From Bradyrhizobium sp. WSM1417 (lineage in GTDB: Bacteria; Pseudomonadota; Alphaproteobacteria; Rhizobiales; Xanthobacteraceae): 64,000 nt of DNA. Location of the stretch: assembly GCF_000515415.1 (NCBI RefSeq), contig NZ_KI911783.1, positions 6,745,831 through 6,809,830 of the forward strand, in the 5' to 3' direction. Position 1 is the stretch's first letter. The number at the start of each line of letters is the position of its first letter. Of this stretch, positions 52,501 through 60,314 are shown one piece after another. The position numbers and the translations under genes were made by a program. Under the pieces are notes generated by a model. The model worked only from the letters and a program-made list of their open reading frames with translations, was not told where the DNA came from and did not search any database.

Positions 52501-52654
52501 CTTCCTTGGTGACGAGCTCACCGGGCCGACCGACAAGATGACAAAGAACCTCGAACGGCTTCGGCGCCAGCGCGATCCGCTCCCCGCCTCGCCACAATAG
52601 CGCGTTGGCACGGTCGAGGCGGAATTCACCAAAGGCAAGCGCGTCTGTACGCAC
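49583..52654 (-). CDS. Winged-helix/ATPase/TPR transcriptional regulator (1023 aa)
   Basis: An OmpR-type winged helix lies at the N-terminus (about residues 7-100: FGEFRLDRANALLWRGG, ELVTKEELLDAVW, SVLGDDRQSPNYIETVTRRGYRF). Next comes an AAA/STAND-type ATPase with Walker A (VVFITGEAGIGKTTLL) and Walker B (VIILEDLHWSD), then about 500 residues of TPR-like helices. Such proteins are one-piece sensor-regulators whose ATPase/TPR part detects an unknown signal or partner. I chose GTG 52654 (GGGGG upstream); a TTG at 52702 is open. It converges on the catalase-family gene (5-bp gap), and divergently across the promoter at 52684-52748 lie small membrane protein genes. Confidence 0.85.
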   Translation of the reverse strand: MRTDALAFGEFRLDRANALLWRGGERIALAPKPFEVLCHLVGRPGELVTKEELLDAVWSDLHVSESSLAVAVNALRSVLGDDRQSPNYIETVTRRGYRFIAAVATVELPAIERAPEQEAASATEQAVDRRRHWRVGRTGALDTLDKALQLARTGQRQVVFITGEAGIGKTTLLQMTLDRMNQQGLGVLHCSCNELFGTHEAFLPLIGALNECCRRTDGASLLTSIREHAPTWLAQMPGFLGEAERAAFQHEVFGATRERMLREFADLMEHLAVSRPWVIILEDLHWSDFATVDVLSRLARRDRRAAILVLATYRPMEVAVGGHPIRAVHQDLRIHGHATELALDRLTGTDVERYLSLRFNSADFARELVERIFARTGGHPLFVSSLLDHLVAQGALVEHELGWRLVSEDAASHDSMPRDLEGMIKQQIDHLTVDERCLLEVASAAGAEFSALHIAGVLDRPVLDVEQMCEDLARTDRVIVVAGMTEWPNGGVSGRYAFQHALYQEILYQRLAPARCAKTHALLGAGLEQGYGPQAVELAAIIARHFELGRDFPKAMHYLGAAAEGSARRFSTREAANYLSRALELVPHLPPEFRVTTRLKLLLQRAWAWRASGDFLNSLQDLSAVVAHAAENGHVREEVNALVDLSRFCLYVDRRQSLPVAEQALVKSRAIDDAAFSALVQGNVANLKLMLRGWDRENADLAERASALITGEQDLSMRLRRCSMEMVLEFLRANYPACCDATTRGKELARLVGDVYLFVLYESVEAFAQIYLGEWGRAQRNVVSALAISERNANPQAVALCHLTIGWLYSEAEEYGSASRRAEDALGPMIEANPFTFFVGRNLLARAYVRMGDLPRARQHLDAMERRMEVDRVPMESLVIPHYLLTCCDYWIAIGDLDRAQTSASQFHEVTSAAPDRPFLALCYEAMARIAILKQDAQLAGGHLSAAISILRHTRLPHAAWRVYRTTAVLYESLGQAHRAAKWRDRSSQVISSLAETLDPDDPLRSASFFDAGRDTGPHHKGR

Positions 52655-52683
52655 GGCTCCGACCCCCGGATGCTCCCCCACCT

Positions 52684-52748
52684 TAAGGGAAAGCTCAGCC
52701 AAATGTAAGGACGCGATAAAGACCTGCGCCCTGCGCCGGCACTAGCAT
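52684..52748 (+). promoter_or_regulatory. Second promoter with four 11-bp direct repeats
   Basis: TAAGGG (52684), TCAGCC (52695), TAAGGA (52706) and TAAAGA (52717) at exact 11-bp spacing, then 20 bp and TAGCAT (52743-52748). Same design, order and spacing as at 48250-48314. It reads toward the small genes at 52857 and 53033 and lies just upstream of the divergent regulator gene. Confidence 0.7.
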
Positions 52749-52856
52749 TGGCCTGTCCATTTCAGAGACGCCGGCCAGGCGTCGGACGGTCTTTTCATCA
52801 CGCTGTCATTTCAGTCGACAGGCAGTCGATGCCTGAATTTTGGCAAGGAGTTGGCT

Positions 52857-53036
52857 ATGAGCATTTTAAGACATTTGGCGATCCCGCCTCTCGCTTTAGC
52901 CATTCGCCATTACGACCTCAGGGTCATATTGGGCCTCACCGTCCTCAGCCGCATCTTCCTCGTCGCCATCTACCTTGCGTGCGGCGGCCCGGGCCTGTCC
53001 GAGTTCGATCTCGCCAACACCATCGCGCTGCCATGA
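52857..53036 (+). CDS. Small membrane protein (59 aa), putative target of the adjacent regulator
   Basis: AAGGAG stands 6 nt before ATG 52857. The peptide (MSILRHLAIPPLALAIRHYD...) has one clear hydrophobic helix (LTVLSRIFLVAIYLACGG). Its stop overlaps the next small gene (ATGA). It lies about 100 nt behind the direct-repeat promoter. Function unknown. Confidence 0.6.
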   Translation: MSILRHLAIPPLALAIRHYDLRVILGLTVLSRIFLVAIYLACGGPGLSEFDLANTIALP

Positions 53037-53236
53037 GATCGGGACCGCTCGAATGGTGCATCGAGATCGCGATCATCGTCGCGATCTGCATCGGGATTGT
53101 CGTGGGCGGGCATGGCCGGCTCGTCGTGCCGCATCACCGGGTTCAACGCGCGCAAGCCGATCGGGCCGCTTGCGTCCAGCGGCCCTCAAACCTCTTTAGC
53201 GTCGTCACCCTGCGGCGAGCCGGTCCGCCCGTTTGA
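53033..53236 (+). CDS. Second small membrane protein (67 aa), coupled to the previous one
   Basis: ATG 53033 overlaps the stop of the 59-aa gene. An N-terminal helix (WCIEIAIIVAICIGIVVGG) is followed by a basic, His/Arg-rich tail without secondary motif. The coupling and the membrane helix argue for a gene; the arginine-rich tail could also be an unconstrained frame. Confidence 0.45.
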   Translation: MRSGPLEWCIEIAIIVAICIGIVVGGHGRLVVPHHRVQRAQADRAACVQRPSNLFSVVTLRRAGPPV

Positions 53237-53240
53237 TCGG

Positions 53241-53684
53241 TTACCAATACGCGCGGTGATAGTGCCGGTAATACGGCCGGTAGTAGCCGTAACGAGGGCC
53301 GAAATACGGGCGGTAAGGCCGATAGTAGCGCGGATAGGCATAGGCCGGACCATAGCCGTAATAGGCCGGCGCATAACCATAGCCATAGCCGTAGCCCGGC
53401 CCTGGGTATCCGTAGCCACCATAATACGGTCCGCCGCCATAGTAGCCATAGCCGTAAGGCGCGCTGCTGGCGATGGCGCTGCCGATGATCGCGCCGGCTG
53501 CGAGCCCGCCAATACCCCATCCAAAACCTCGCCCGCGCCAATGCACCTGCGTGACATCATCGCCGACGGCGGCCTTCATGGTTGCGACATTGGTGGGCAG
53601 CGGAGCCGCCGCCGCCTGCTGAATTCCTCCCGCCATCACCGCAGCGGCGAGCGAACCGGCAACTGCCGTTTTCCAGACCCTCAT
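53241..53684 (-). CDS. Exported Tyr/Gly-rich protein (147 aa)
   Basis: Signal peptide [20 protein letters not shown]...AAAA, a short conserved region ([27 protein letters not shown]) with a glycine-zipper-like helix, then a tail of almost pure Tyr, Gly and Pro ([16 protein letters not shown]), ending with Arg/Tyr/His. Proteins of this build are common envelope components in Bradyrhizobium; function unknown. ATG 53684 with AGGAG upstream. Confidence 0.8.
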   Translation of the reverse strand: MRVWKTAVAGSLAAAVMAGGIQQAAAAPLPTNVATMKAAVGDDVTQVHWRGRGFGWGIGGLAAGAIIGSAIASSAPYGYGYYGGGPYYGGYGYPGPGYGYGYGYAPAYYGYGPAYAYPRYYRPYRPYFGPRYGYYRPYYRHYHRAYW

Positions 53685-54018
53685 CGTCTTACTCCTTTCT
53701 GACGTTTGGCTTGGACATGGATCGCAGCGCCATCATCGGGCATCCTGGCGCGAGGTCAAAGCCTCGAGTTTTGCGTGCACCGCACAAGACACATGCCTCC
53801 ATTCTGATCAACCGGCACCCGACGGGCTAGACGACCTCGACGCGTGTGACACCGGCAGGACGGTGCCGGGGGCCCGATCACCGCCGCAAACCATTAAGCT
53901 TCCGGCGCATTCGCAACCAACAACCACCTTCCCGATTTACTATTCGTGCCGTTACTATCGGTTCCAATGTGCGCGGCCGGGAGGCTTCTCGCGAGCGCCA
54001 GAGTTGTGGGAGAATGAC
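53685..54018. other. 334-bp intergenic region before glgC
   Basis: It should contain divergent promoters for the Tyr/Gly-rich protein and glgC. A GTTCC at about 53961 has no EcfG -10 partner. I see no gene, repeat or terminator. Confidence 0.4.
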
Positions 54019-55281
54019 ATGAGTGCCGCGAGACCCGAGCCGCTTGCCCGTCAGGCGCTGGCGTTCGTCCTGGCCGGCGGACGCGGCAGCCGGCTGCTGG
54101 AGCTGACCGACCGGCGCGCCAAGCCCGCAGTCTATTTCGGCGGAAAGTCCCGCATCATCGATTTCGCGCTGTCGAACGCGGTGAACTCGGGCATCCGTCG
54201 CATCGCCGTCGCCACCCAGTACAAGGCGCACAGCCTGATCCGGCACCTTCAGATGGGCTGGAACTTCTTCCGTCCCGAGCGCAACGAGAGCTTCGACATC
54301 CTCCCGGCGAGCCAGCGCGTCTCCGAAAACATGTGGTATGTCGGCACGGCCGATGCGGTCTACCAGAACATCGACATCATCGAATCCCACGCCTGCCGCT
54401 TCATCGTGGTGCTCGCCGGCGACCACATCTACAAAATGGATTACGAGGTGATGCTGCGCCAGCATGTCGACAGCGGCGCCGACGTCACCGTCGGCTGCCT
54501 GGAGATGCCGCGCCAGGAATCTTCCGGCTTCGGCATCATGCATATCGACGAGAACGGCTGGATCAAAGAGTTCCTGGAAAAGCCGAAAGATCCGCCGCCG
54601 ATGCCGGGCAAGCCGGACGTCTCGCTCGCAAGCATGGGAATCTACGTGTTCGACGCGAAATTCCTGTTCGAGGAGCTCAAGCGCGACGCCGAGGACCCGA
54701 ACTCCAACCACGATTTCGGCAAGGACATCATCCCCTATCTCGTCAAGAACGGCCGCGCCATGGCGCACCAATACTCGACCTCCTGCGTCCGCTCCGGTAG
54801 CGACCCCCGCGCCTATTGGCGCGACGTCGGCACGGTCGACGCCTACTGGGCCGCCAATATCGACCTCACCGACGTGGTCCCCGAGCTCGATTTGTTCGAT
54901 AGCGCCTGGCCGATCTGGTCCTATTCGGAAATCACACCTCCGGCAAAATTCGTCCACGACGAGGAGAGCCGGCGCGGCCAGGCCGTGAGCTCGCTGGTCT
55001 CGGGCGGTTGCATCATTTCCGGCGCCTCGCTGCGGCGCTCACTGCTGTTCACCGGCGTGCGCGTCAACTCCTACGCCAATGTCGAGAACGCCGTGATCAT
55101 GCCCTACGTCAATGTCGGCCGCGGCGCACGCCTGAAGAACGTCGTGATCGATCGCGGCGTCGAGATCCCGGAAGGGCTCGTCGTCGGCGAGGATCCCGAG
55201 TTGGACGCAAGACGCTTCCGCACCACCGAGCAGGGCATTTCGCTCATCACCCAGCCGATGCTCGACAGGCTCAATACATGA
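54019..55281 (+). CDS. glgC: Glucose-1-phosphate adenylyltransferase (420 aa)
   Basis: Makes ADP-glucose, the committed step of glycogen synthesis. [38 protein letters not shown] carries the nucleotide-binding and catalytic residues; later [13 protein letters not shown] (catalytic Asp), FLEKP and [10 protein letters not shown] follow in order, with a C-terminal left-handed helix that carries allosteric sites. GGGAG before ATG 54019. Its stop overlaps the glgA start. Confidence 0.96.
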   Translation: MSAARPEPLARQALAFVLAGGRGSRLLELTDRRAKPAVYFGGKSRIIDFALSNAVNSGIRRIAVATQYKAHSLIRHLQMGWNFFRPERNESFDILPASQRVSENMWYVGTADAVYQNIDIIESHACRFIVVLAGDHIYKMDYEVMLRQHVDSGADVTVGCLEMPRQESSGFGIMHIDENGWIKEFLEKPKDPPPMPGKPDVSLASMGIYVFDAKFLFEELKRDAEDPNSNHDFGKDIIPYLVKNGRAMAHQYSTSCVRSGSDPRAYWRDVGTVDAYWAANIDLTDVVPELDLFDSAWPIWSYSEITPPAKFVHDEESRRGQAVSSLVSGGCIISGASLRRSLLFTGVRVNSYANVENAVIMPYVNVGRGARLKNVVIDRGVEIPEGLVVGEDPELDARRFRTTEQGISLITQPMLDRLNT

Positions 55282-56732
55282 CGCCTGTTCGCGTCCTCGC
55301 GGTCGCCTCTGAAGTCTATCCCATCGTCAAGACCGGCGGCCTCGCCGATGTCGCGGGCGCGCTGCCGATCGCGCTCAAGGCGCATGGCGTCGAGATGCGC
55401 ACCTTGATGCCGGGCTACCCCGACGTAATGCGAGTGCTGGGGGGAGCCGATGAAATCCGGCGCTGGCCGGATTATTTCGGCGGCCCCGGACGTCTGCTCG
55501 CCGGCTCGCATGACGGCCTCGATCTGTTCGTGCTCGACGTGCCGCATCTCTACGCACGGCCTGGCAACCCCTACGTGACGCCCGAAGGCGTCGACTGGGC
55601 GGACAATGGCGTGCGGTTCGCCGCACTCTCGCGCATCGCGGCCGATATCGGCCACGGCCTCGTGCCCGCCTTCGTGCCCGACGTGGTGCATGCTCACGAT
55701 TGGCAGGGCGGACTCGCGCCGGCCTATCTGCACTACGACAACCGGCCGCGGCCCGCCACCGTGATGACCATCCACAACATGGCCTATCAGGGCAAGTTCG
55801 CGCCCGAGCTGATCGGTTCGATTGGCCTGCCGTGGCGCGCTTACGGCGTCAACGACCTCGAATATTTCGGCGGCATCAGTTTTTTGAAGGCGGGCCTGCA
55901 ATTCGCCGACCGCATCACCACGGTCTCGCCGACCTATGCGCAGGAGATCCAGAGCGACGAGGGCGGCATGGGGTTCGGCGGCCTGCTTCGCGCCCGCGCC
56001 AACGTGCTGAGCGGAATCCTCAACGGCATCGATGTCTCCGTTTGGAATCCGCAAGAAGATCCGCACATCGCCTACCGCTTCGGCGCGGAGGACCTCACGT
56101 TCCGGGCCGCCAACAAGGCGGTACTTCAGCAACAGTTCAATCTGGATTCCTCGGACGAGGCGCCATTGCTCGGCGTCATCAGCCGCCTGTCCTGGCAGAA
56201 GGGGCTCGATCTCCTGCTCGAGGCCATTCCGACCATCTTGCGCGAAGGCATGCAGCTGGCGCTGCTCGGCAGCGGCGACCGCGATCTGCAGGATCGCTAT
56301 CAGGCCGTTGCGCGCGCGAACCCCGGCCGGATCGGGGTCGTGATCGGCTACGACGAGATCATGGCGCACCTGATCCAGGCCGGCTCGGACGCGCTCATCG
56401 TGCCATCACGGTTCGAGCCGTGCGGCCTGACACAGCTCTGCGCACTGCGCTACGGCGCCGTGCCCATCGTCTCGCGCGTCGGCGGCCTCGAGGATACCAT
56501 CGTCGATATCGGGGAGGCCGATAAATCGGGCCACGATGCCACCGGCTTCAAGTTTGGCCCCGTCACCGCGGATGCCCTCGCCGGCACGCTGCGCAAGGCC
56601 AACACCGCCTTTCACGACAAGCTGACCTGGCGGCGGCTGCAACTGAGCGGCCTTGCGACCGACGTGTCATGGCGCAACCGCGCAGGTGACTATGCCGCAC
56701 TCTATCGCGGCCTCATGACGGCGCGCGCCTGA
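55278..56732 (+). CDS. glgA: Glycogen synthase (484 aa)
   Basis: GT5 family enzyme that extends alpha-1,4-glucan from ADP-glucose. [14 protein letters not shown] carries the KTGGL substrate motif; [30 protein letters not shown] and the retaining-enzyme motif [18 protein letters not shown] (catalytic Glu) follow. ATG 55278 overlaps the glgC stop (ATGA). glgB, glgX and glgP are not adjacent. Confidence 0.96.
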   Translation: MTPVRVLAVASEVYPIVKTGGLADVAGALPIALKAHGVEMRTLMPGYPDVMRVLGGADEIRRWPDYFGGPGRLLAGSHDGLDLFVLDVPHLYARPGNPYVTPEGVDWADNGVRFAALSRIAADIGHGLVPAFVPDVVHAHDWQGGLAPAYLHYDNRPRPATVMTIHNMAYQGKFAPELIGSIGLPWRAYGVNDLEYFGGISFLKAGLQFADRITTVSPTYAQEIQSDEGGMGFGGLLRARANVLSGILNGIDVSVWNPQEDPHIAYRFGAEDLTFRAANKAVLQQQFNLDSSDEAPLLGVISRLSWQKGLDLLLEAIPTILREGMQLALLGSGDRDLQDRYQAVARANPGRIGVVIGYDEIMAHLIQAGSDALIVPSRFEPCGLTQLCALRYGAVPIVSRVGGLEDTIVDIGEADKSGHDATGFKFGPVTADALAGTLRKANTAFHDKLTWRRLQLSGLATDVSWRNRAGDYAALYRGLMTARA

Positions 56733-56768
56733 GGCCCGACATCGTCGAATCAATGCTATAGAGCCGCC

Positions 56769-57029
56769 ATGGACCCGTTCTTGATCAAGCTGATCGGCTT
56801 TGCCGCCGCGACCTGCACCACCGTGGCCTACGCGCCGCAAGCCATCAAAGTGTGGAAGACCCGCTCCACCGGCGATATTTCGCTCGGCATGTTTCTGGTC
56901 ATGGTGCTGGGCCTGGCGCTCTGGCTCGTCTACGGCCTGCTGTCGGGCGATGCGCCCCTCGTCGCCGCAAACGCCATCACCATCGTGCTCGCCGGCGGCA
57001 TCCTGTTCATGAAGCTGAAATACGGGTGA
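56769..57029 (+). CDS. SemiSWEET sugar transporter (86 aa)
   Basis: One three-helix bundle with the PQ motif (TVAYAPQAIKVWKTRSTGDIS) and NAITIVLAGGILFMKLKYG at the end, typical of bacterial SemiSWEETs, which dimerise to carry sugars by facilitated diffusion. A Bradyrhizobium member has been shown to transport sucrose. Its place behind glgCA fits sugar import feeding storage. Confidence 0.92.
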   Translation: MDPFLIKLIGFAAATCTTVAYAPQAIKVWKTRSTGDISLGMFLVMVLGLALWLVYGLLSGDAPLVAANAITIVLAGGILFMKLKYG

Positions 57030-57036
57030 TGATCAC

Positions 57037-57180
57037 CCTCTCCCCTTGTGGGAGAGGGTGGCTCGCCGCAAAGCGGCGAGACGGGTGAGGGGTTGTCTCC
57101 GCGAATTCATACGACAGTCGGACTCGCAGAAAGAACCCCTCATCCGGCGCTTCGCGCCACCTTCTCCCACAAGGGAGAAG
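57037..57180. repeat. Intergenic palindromic repeat cluster
   Basis: Three hairpins: CCCTCTCCC/GGGAGAGGG, CTCGCCGC/GCGGCGAG and TTCTCCC/GGGAGAA, plus AACCCCTCA/TGAGGGGTT arms. The element fills the gap between two convergent genes and may end both transcripts. Confidence 0.65.
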
Positions 57181-57185
57181 GAAGA

Positions 57186-57983
57186 TCACCCCCCGAACAC
57201 ATACGACGCCATCGCGACATTCGCGACCTCGTCGACGAAGACGCGCTGGCCCGCGTCGCTGGCGGCGGCGCCGGCGGCCACCATCAGCGGCAGAAGATGA
57301 TCTTCGCGCGGATGGGCCAGGCGCGAGCTCGGGGCGTTCTCCCAGTCAACCAGCATCGCGTTGCGCCGCGCCGAGTCCTTGTGGCTGATCGCCTCGTTCA
57401 GATAGGCCTCGAAATCATACGAGACCGGCTTCGACTCGGCGCGGCCGAACCCGCGCATATTGTGATAGGTCAGCCCGCTGCCGACGATCAGAATGCCTTC
57501 GTCCCGCAGCGAGGCAATCGCCTGCCCGACCTTGATGTGTTCGGCCGGGTCATAGCTCGATCTCAGCGACAGCAGCACGATCGGCACGTCGGCGTTCGGA
57601 TACATCAGCCCGAGCGGCACGAAGGTGCCGTGGTCGAAGCCCTGGTTGGGATCCTCCCGGCAATCGATGCCGGCGCGCGTGAGCAGCGCCTTCACCTCGG
57701 CGGCGAGCTCGGGCCGCCCCGGCGCCGGATATTTGAGGTGATAGGTGTGCTCGGGGAAACCGTGATAGTCGTACACCATCGGCGGATGCGCCGATGTGGA
57801 CACGGTGAAGGCGTCAGCTTCCCAATGTCCTGTGATGACGAGGACGGCCTTGGGCTTCTCCGGCAAGAGCTGCGGCAGCCGGCCGAACGCCTCGGCGGTC
57901 TTCGCATATTGCACCCGCCTGTCTTCCATGAACGGCCAGGGACCGCCGCCATGCGACAGGAAGAAGGTCGGAAATCGCACCAT
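57186..57983 (-). CDS. DODA-type extradiol dioxygenase, class III (265 aa)
   Basis: Homologue of YgiD/4,5-DOPA dioxygenase. Metal and catalytic histidines are in FLSHGGGPWPF, ITGHWEADAF, YDYHGFPEHTY, FDHGTFVPL and PREDHLLPLMVAAG. The family opens catechol-type rings with a divalent metal; the substrate in bacteria is often unknown. No pathway genes are adjacent. ATG 57983. Confidence 0.92.
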   Translation of the reverse strand: MVRFPTFFLSHGGGPWPFMEDRRVQYAKTAEAFGRLPQLLPEKPKAVLVITGHWEADAFTVSTSAHPPMVYDYHGFPEHTYHLKYPAPGRPELAAEVKALLTRAGIDCREDPNQGFDHGTFVPLGLMYPNADVPIVLLSLRSSYDPAEHIKVGQAIASLRDEGILIVGSGLTYHNMRGFGRAESKPVSYDFEAYLNEAISHKDSARRNAMLVDWENAPSSRLAHPREDHLLPLMVAAGAAASDAGQRVFVDEVANVAMASYVFGG

Positions 57984-58141
57984 GGGCGAAGGCTCGTTTC
58001 ATTGCCAACATGCGCGTGCGAGCTGCCCGCGCGATCGGCCGCGAGCATAGGCAAACCCGTATGGTTAGCAAGACGTTAACGATTTTACGCCCAGAATCCC
58101 GGGCGTAGCCGAAGGAGTCGGCCAGCAGCCAGGGACGTGAA

Positions 58142-58321
58142 ATGAAGAAGTTTGCGTTGGGGGACGTCGTCAACAGTGACAAGGGCCGCCGCGGCGTCGT
58201 TCGCGCCGCCTACAGGTCGAAGGAAGGCCAACAGTTCTACGCCGTCGAGAAAGACGGCGCGATGGATTATCTGGAGGAAGACCGGCTGAGCCCGGCGCCG
58301 CGCGTTGAGCTCGCAGCTTAA
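58142..58321 (+). CDS. Small SH3-barrel-like protein (59 aa)
   Basis: ATG 58142 follows AGGGACG. MKKFALGDVVNSDKGRRGVV, then RAAYRSKEGQQFYAVEKDG and MDYLEEDRLSPAP: short strands and turns as in KOW/SH3-type mini-domains (GDVV...G..GVV...Y.V). The pattern is well balanced and codon use looks coding. Unknown function; it converges on the esterase homologue with an 17-bp gap. Confidence 0.6.
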   Translation: MKKFALGDVVNSDKGRRGVVRAAYRSKEGQQFYAVEKDGAMDYLEEDRLSPAPRVELAA

Positions 58322-58338
58322 GTCCAACTCAACCTGCC

Positions 58339-59799
58339 CTAACGCCCGAACCGGTCCAGGCGCTCCGACCAGGGGTCGTCTCCGCTGGCGATGCGATCGT
58401 TCGTTATCAGCAGCAGGCGATCGCTGCCTGCGGCCGCATCCCAATGCGGCAGGTCCGCACCGTTGGGATCGCCGCTCTTGGCGAAATTGATCCAGTAGGC
58501 GCGCATGCGATTTGCGACCTCGCGATCGGCTCGTGACAAGATACCTGCACCGGGCATGCCTTCCACGCCGAAGATGAACTGCAATTCTCGCCCGCGACCG
58601 CCCTCGGGGTTTGCGCGCCGTGCCTCCGGCACATAGGCGAAGCGATAGCGAAAGGTCGGCGCACCGCTTCCAGCATGCAGGCGCGCCAGCAATTTCACCG
58701 GCTCGGAGAAGACCTTGTCGGTGTAGAACCTTGCCGCGCGGTCCGATGGTCTGGCGAGCTCGGGAGATACCCTGCGCAGTTCATCGCTCGTTGTGCCTGA
58801 CGATGCCAGCTCTTCCCGGAGATCCAGCTCGCCGTCGAAACCCGTCTCGTCGTCGTTCGAGCCGATGATCAACGGAATGCGGCTCTCATGTCCGGCCGCG
58901 AAGCCCGCGGCGACGTCCTCGACCACCAGACGTCCATCGATCGTCGGCCCGAAGCTGCGCGGCGATTTTTCCAGGAGATGTTTTTCGACGGCAAGCAGGC
59001 GTTGCGGTTCGGCTGCGCGTAAATCAGCCTGTCGTCCCAGCGCCGCCACGAATTGCCGCCCCACAATCTCGGCCTCTTGTGCCGAACGCAGGCGCGCACG
59101 GCCAGGGATCGATTGCAGAATGGCTTTCTGAAACAGCGCGCGCGATTGCGCCGACAGCATCAGCAGCGCGATCGAGGTCGCGCCTGCGCCACCGCCGAAC
59201 AAGGTGACATTGTTCGGATCACCGCCGAAGGCCGCGATGTTGTCGTGCACCCAATGCAGCGCCGCGATCTGGTCCATCAGGCCGTAATTGCCGGAGCCGC
59301 CTTCCGACAGCGCGGGATCGCTGAGCCAGCCGAACGCGCCGAGGCGAAAATTCACGGTCACCACGATGAGGCCGGCTTGCGCGAGCCTCGCACCGTCGAA
59401 CAGCGGATCGTTCGCGGTGCCGCTGACGAAAGCACCGTCGTGGATGAACATCATCACCGGCAGGGGGCCGTCGACCCCGAACGGCCGGAACACGTTCAGC
59501 GTCAGGCAATCCTCGCTTGATCCCGGCAGCGAGGGCTGAAGACACGGCGCGCCATAGGCATAGGCGGTGCGCATCTCCGAACTCTCGGGCGCGGCCTGCG
59601 GCGGACGCCAGCGCAGCGGCCCGATCGGCGCGGCCGCATAGGCCAGCCCCTTGAACGAGGCCACCTCGCCTTCGACGGCGCCAAGCATCTGTCCTTCGCG
59701 CGTCAGCGCAAATGGAAACTGGCCGACCGGCTGGGCCACGACCGGGCCGACGCAACAGAGGACGAGTGACGTCGCAAAAAGCGCGAACACGGACCGCAT
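58339..59799 (-). CDS. Exported type-B carboxylesterase homologue lacking catalytic Ser and His (486 aa)
   Basis: Signal peptide (to VVAQ), then the carboxylesterase fold: FKGLAYAAAPIGPLRWRPPQ, SEDCLTLNVFRP, VTVNFRLGAFGWLS, and GNYGLMDQIAALHWVHDNIAAFGGDPNNVTLFG. The nucleophile elbow, GESAG in active enzymes, is here GGGAG (residues 202-206), so Ser204 is Gly; the oxyanion HGG is HDG; and the C-terminal catalytic-His region reads GRGRELQFIFG where active enzymes have an H before G-x-E-L. The Glu-region GSNDDETGF is kept. The fold is intact but hydrolysis by the usual triad is impossible. Confidence 0.88.
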   Translation of the reverse strand: MRSVFALFATSLVLCCVGPVVAQPVGQFPFALTREGQMLGAVEGEVASFKGLAYAAAPIGPLRWRPPQAAPESSEMRTAYAYGAPCLQPSLPGSSEDCLTLNVFRPFGVDGPLPVMMFIHDGAFVSGTANDPLFDGARLAQAGLIVVTVNFRLGAFGWLSDPALSEGGSGNYGLMDQIAALHWVHDNIAAFGGDPNNVTLFGGGAGATSIALLMLSAQSRALFQKAILQSIPGRARLRSAQEAEIVGRQFVAALGRQADLRAAEPQRLLAVEKHLLEKSPRSFGPTIDGRLVVEDVAAGFAAGHESRIPLIIGSNDDETGFDGELDLREELASSGTTSDELRRVSPELARPSDRAARFYTDKVFSEPVKLLARLHAGSGAPTFRYRFAYVPEARRANPEGGRGRELQFIFGVEGMPGAGILSRADREVANRMRAYWINFAKSGDPNGADLPHWDAAAGSDRLLLITNDRIASGDDPWSERLDRFGR

Positions 59800-59879
59800 C
59801 TTCGGAGCATCTCGATGCGCGGAAGGATTTGAGCAGGTTATGTCCGTGGCCCACTGCGAGGCAAGCGCCGCGGCCGCGC

Positions 59880-60089
59880 CTAGCTCCGCTTGGCGGCAAG
59901 CTCCGCCAGTGCGTGGCGTGCGATAATGCCGAGCTCACCGAGGGTGGTGTGACCGGACCTCGCCGCCTCGATCAGCCGCTCGGCGATGAACCTGCGGCTG
60001 TCGTGATCGCCGCCGTGCGGCAGCTGGCGGCACGTCTCCTCCAGGACAACGTCCATGTTCGCTTTGGTCCGCTCACTCAATTCTGTCAT
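59880..60089 (-). CDS. Small helical protein (69 aa), paralogue of the gene at 19604
   Basis: ATG 60089 starts MTELSERTKANMDVVLEETC and the frame ends LAELAAKRS. Helical throughout, with the same spaced residues as the 64-aa protein at 19604-19798. The minus frame stays open upstream to 61127, but that part is antisense to the monooxygenase gene. Unknown function. Confidence 0.65.
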   Translation of the reverse strand: MTELSERTKANMDVVLEETCRQLPHGGDHDSRRFIAERLIEAARSGHTTLGELGIIARHALAELAAKRS

Positions 60090-60173
60090 GACGCCCTGAG
60101 AACGCGTGGCTTGTAGCCGCAAGCATACACAGACGGATCGTACATGATTAGCCCGGGTAATCACGGCCATTGT

Positions 60174-60185
60174 GCATCGCGATGC
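60174..60185. promoter_or_regulatory. Perfect 12-bp palindrome in a divergent intergenic region
   Basis: GCATCGCGATGC lies between the 69-aa gene (minus) and the monooxygenase-esterase gene (plus), about 130 bp before the latter. It may be an operator. No regulator gene is adjacent. Confidence 0.3.
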
Positions 60186-60314
60186 GTGCATTGAAGCAAC
60201 GTTCGCGCAGCCACGATGACGCCGCAAACGGCCACCGAAGATTGCACTTGTTCTGATGACAAGCCGAACCTGCAGCGATAGCCTGCCGGCAAAACAAAAC
60301 ACGGAGGAAATGCC

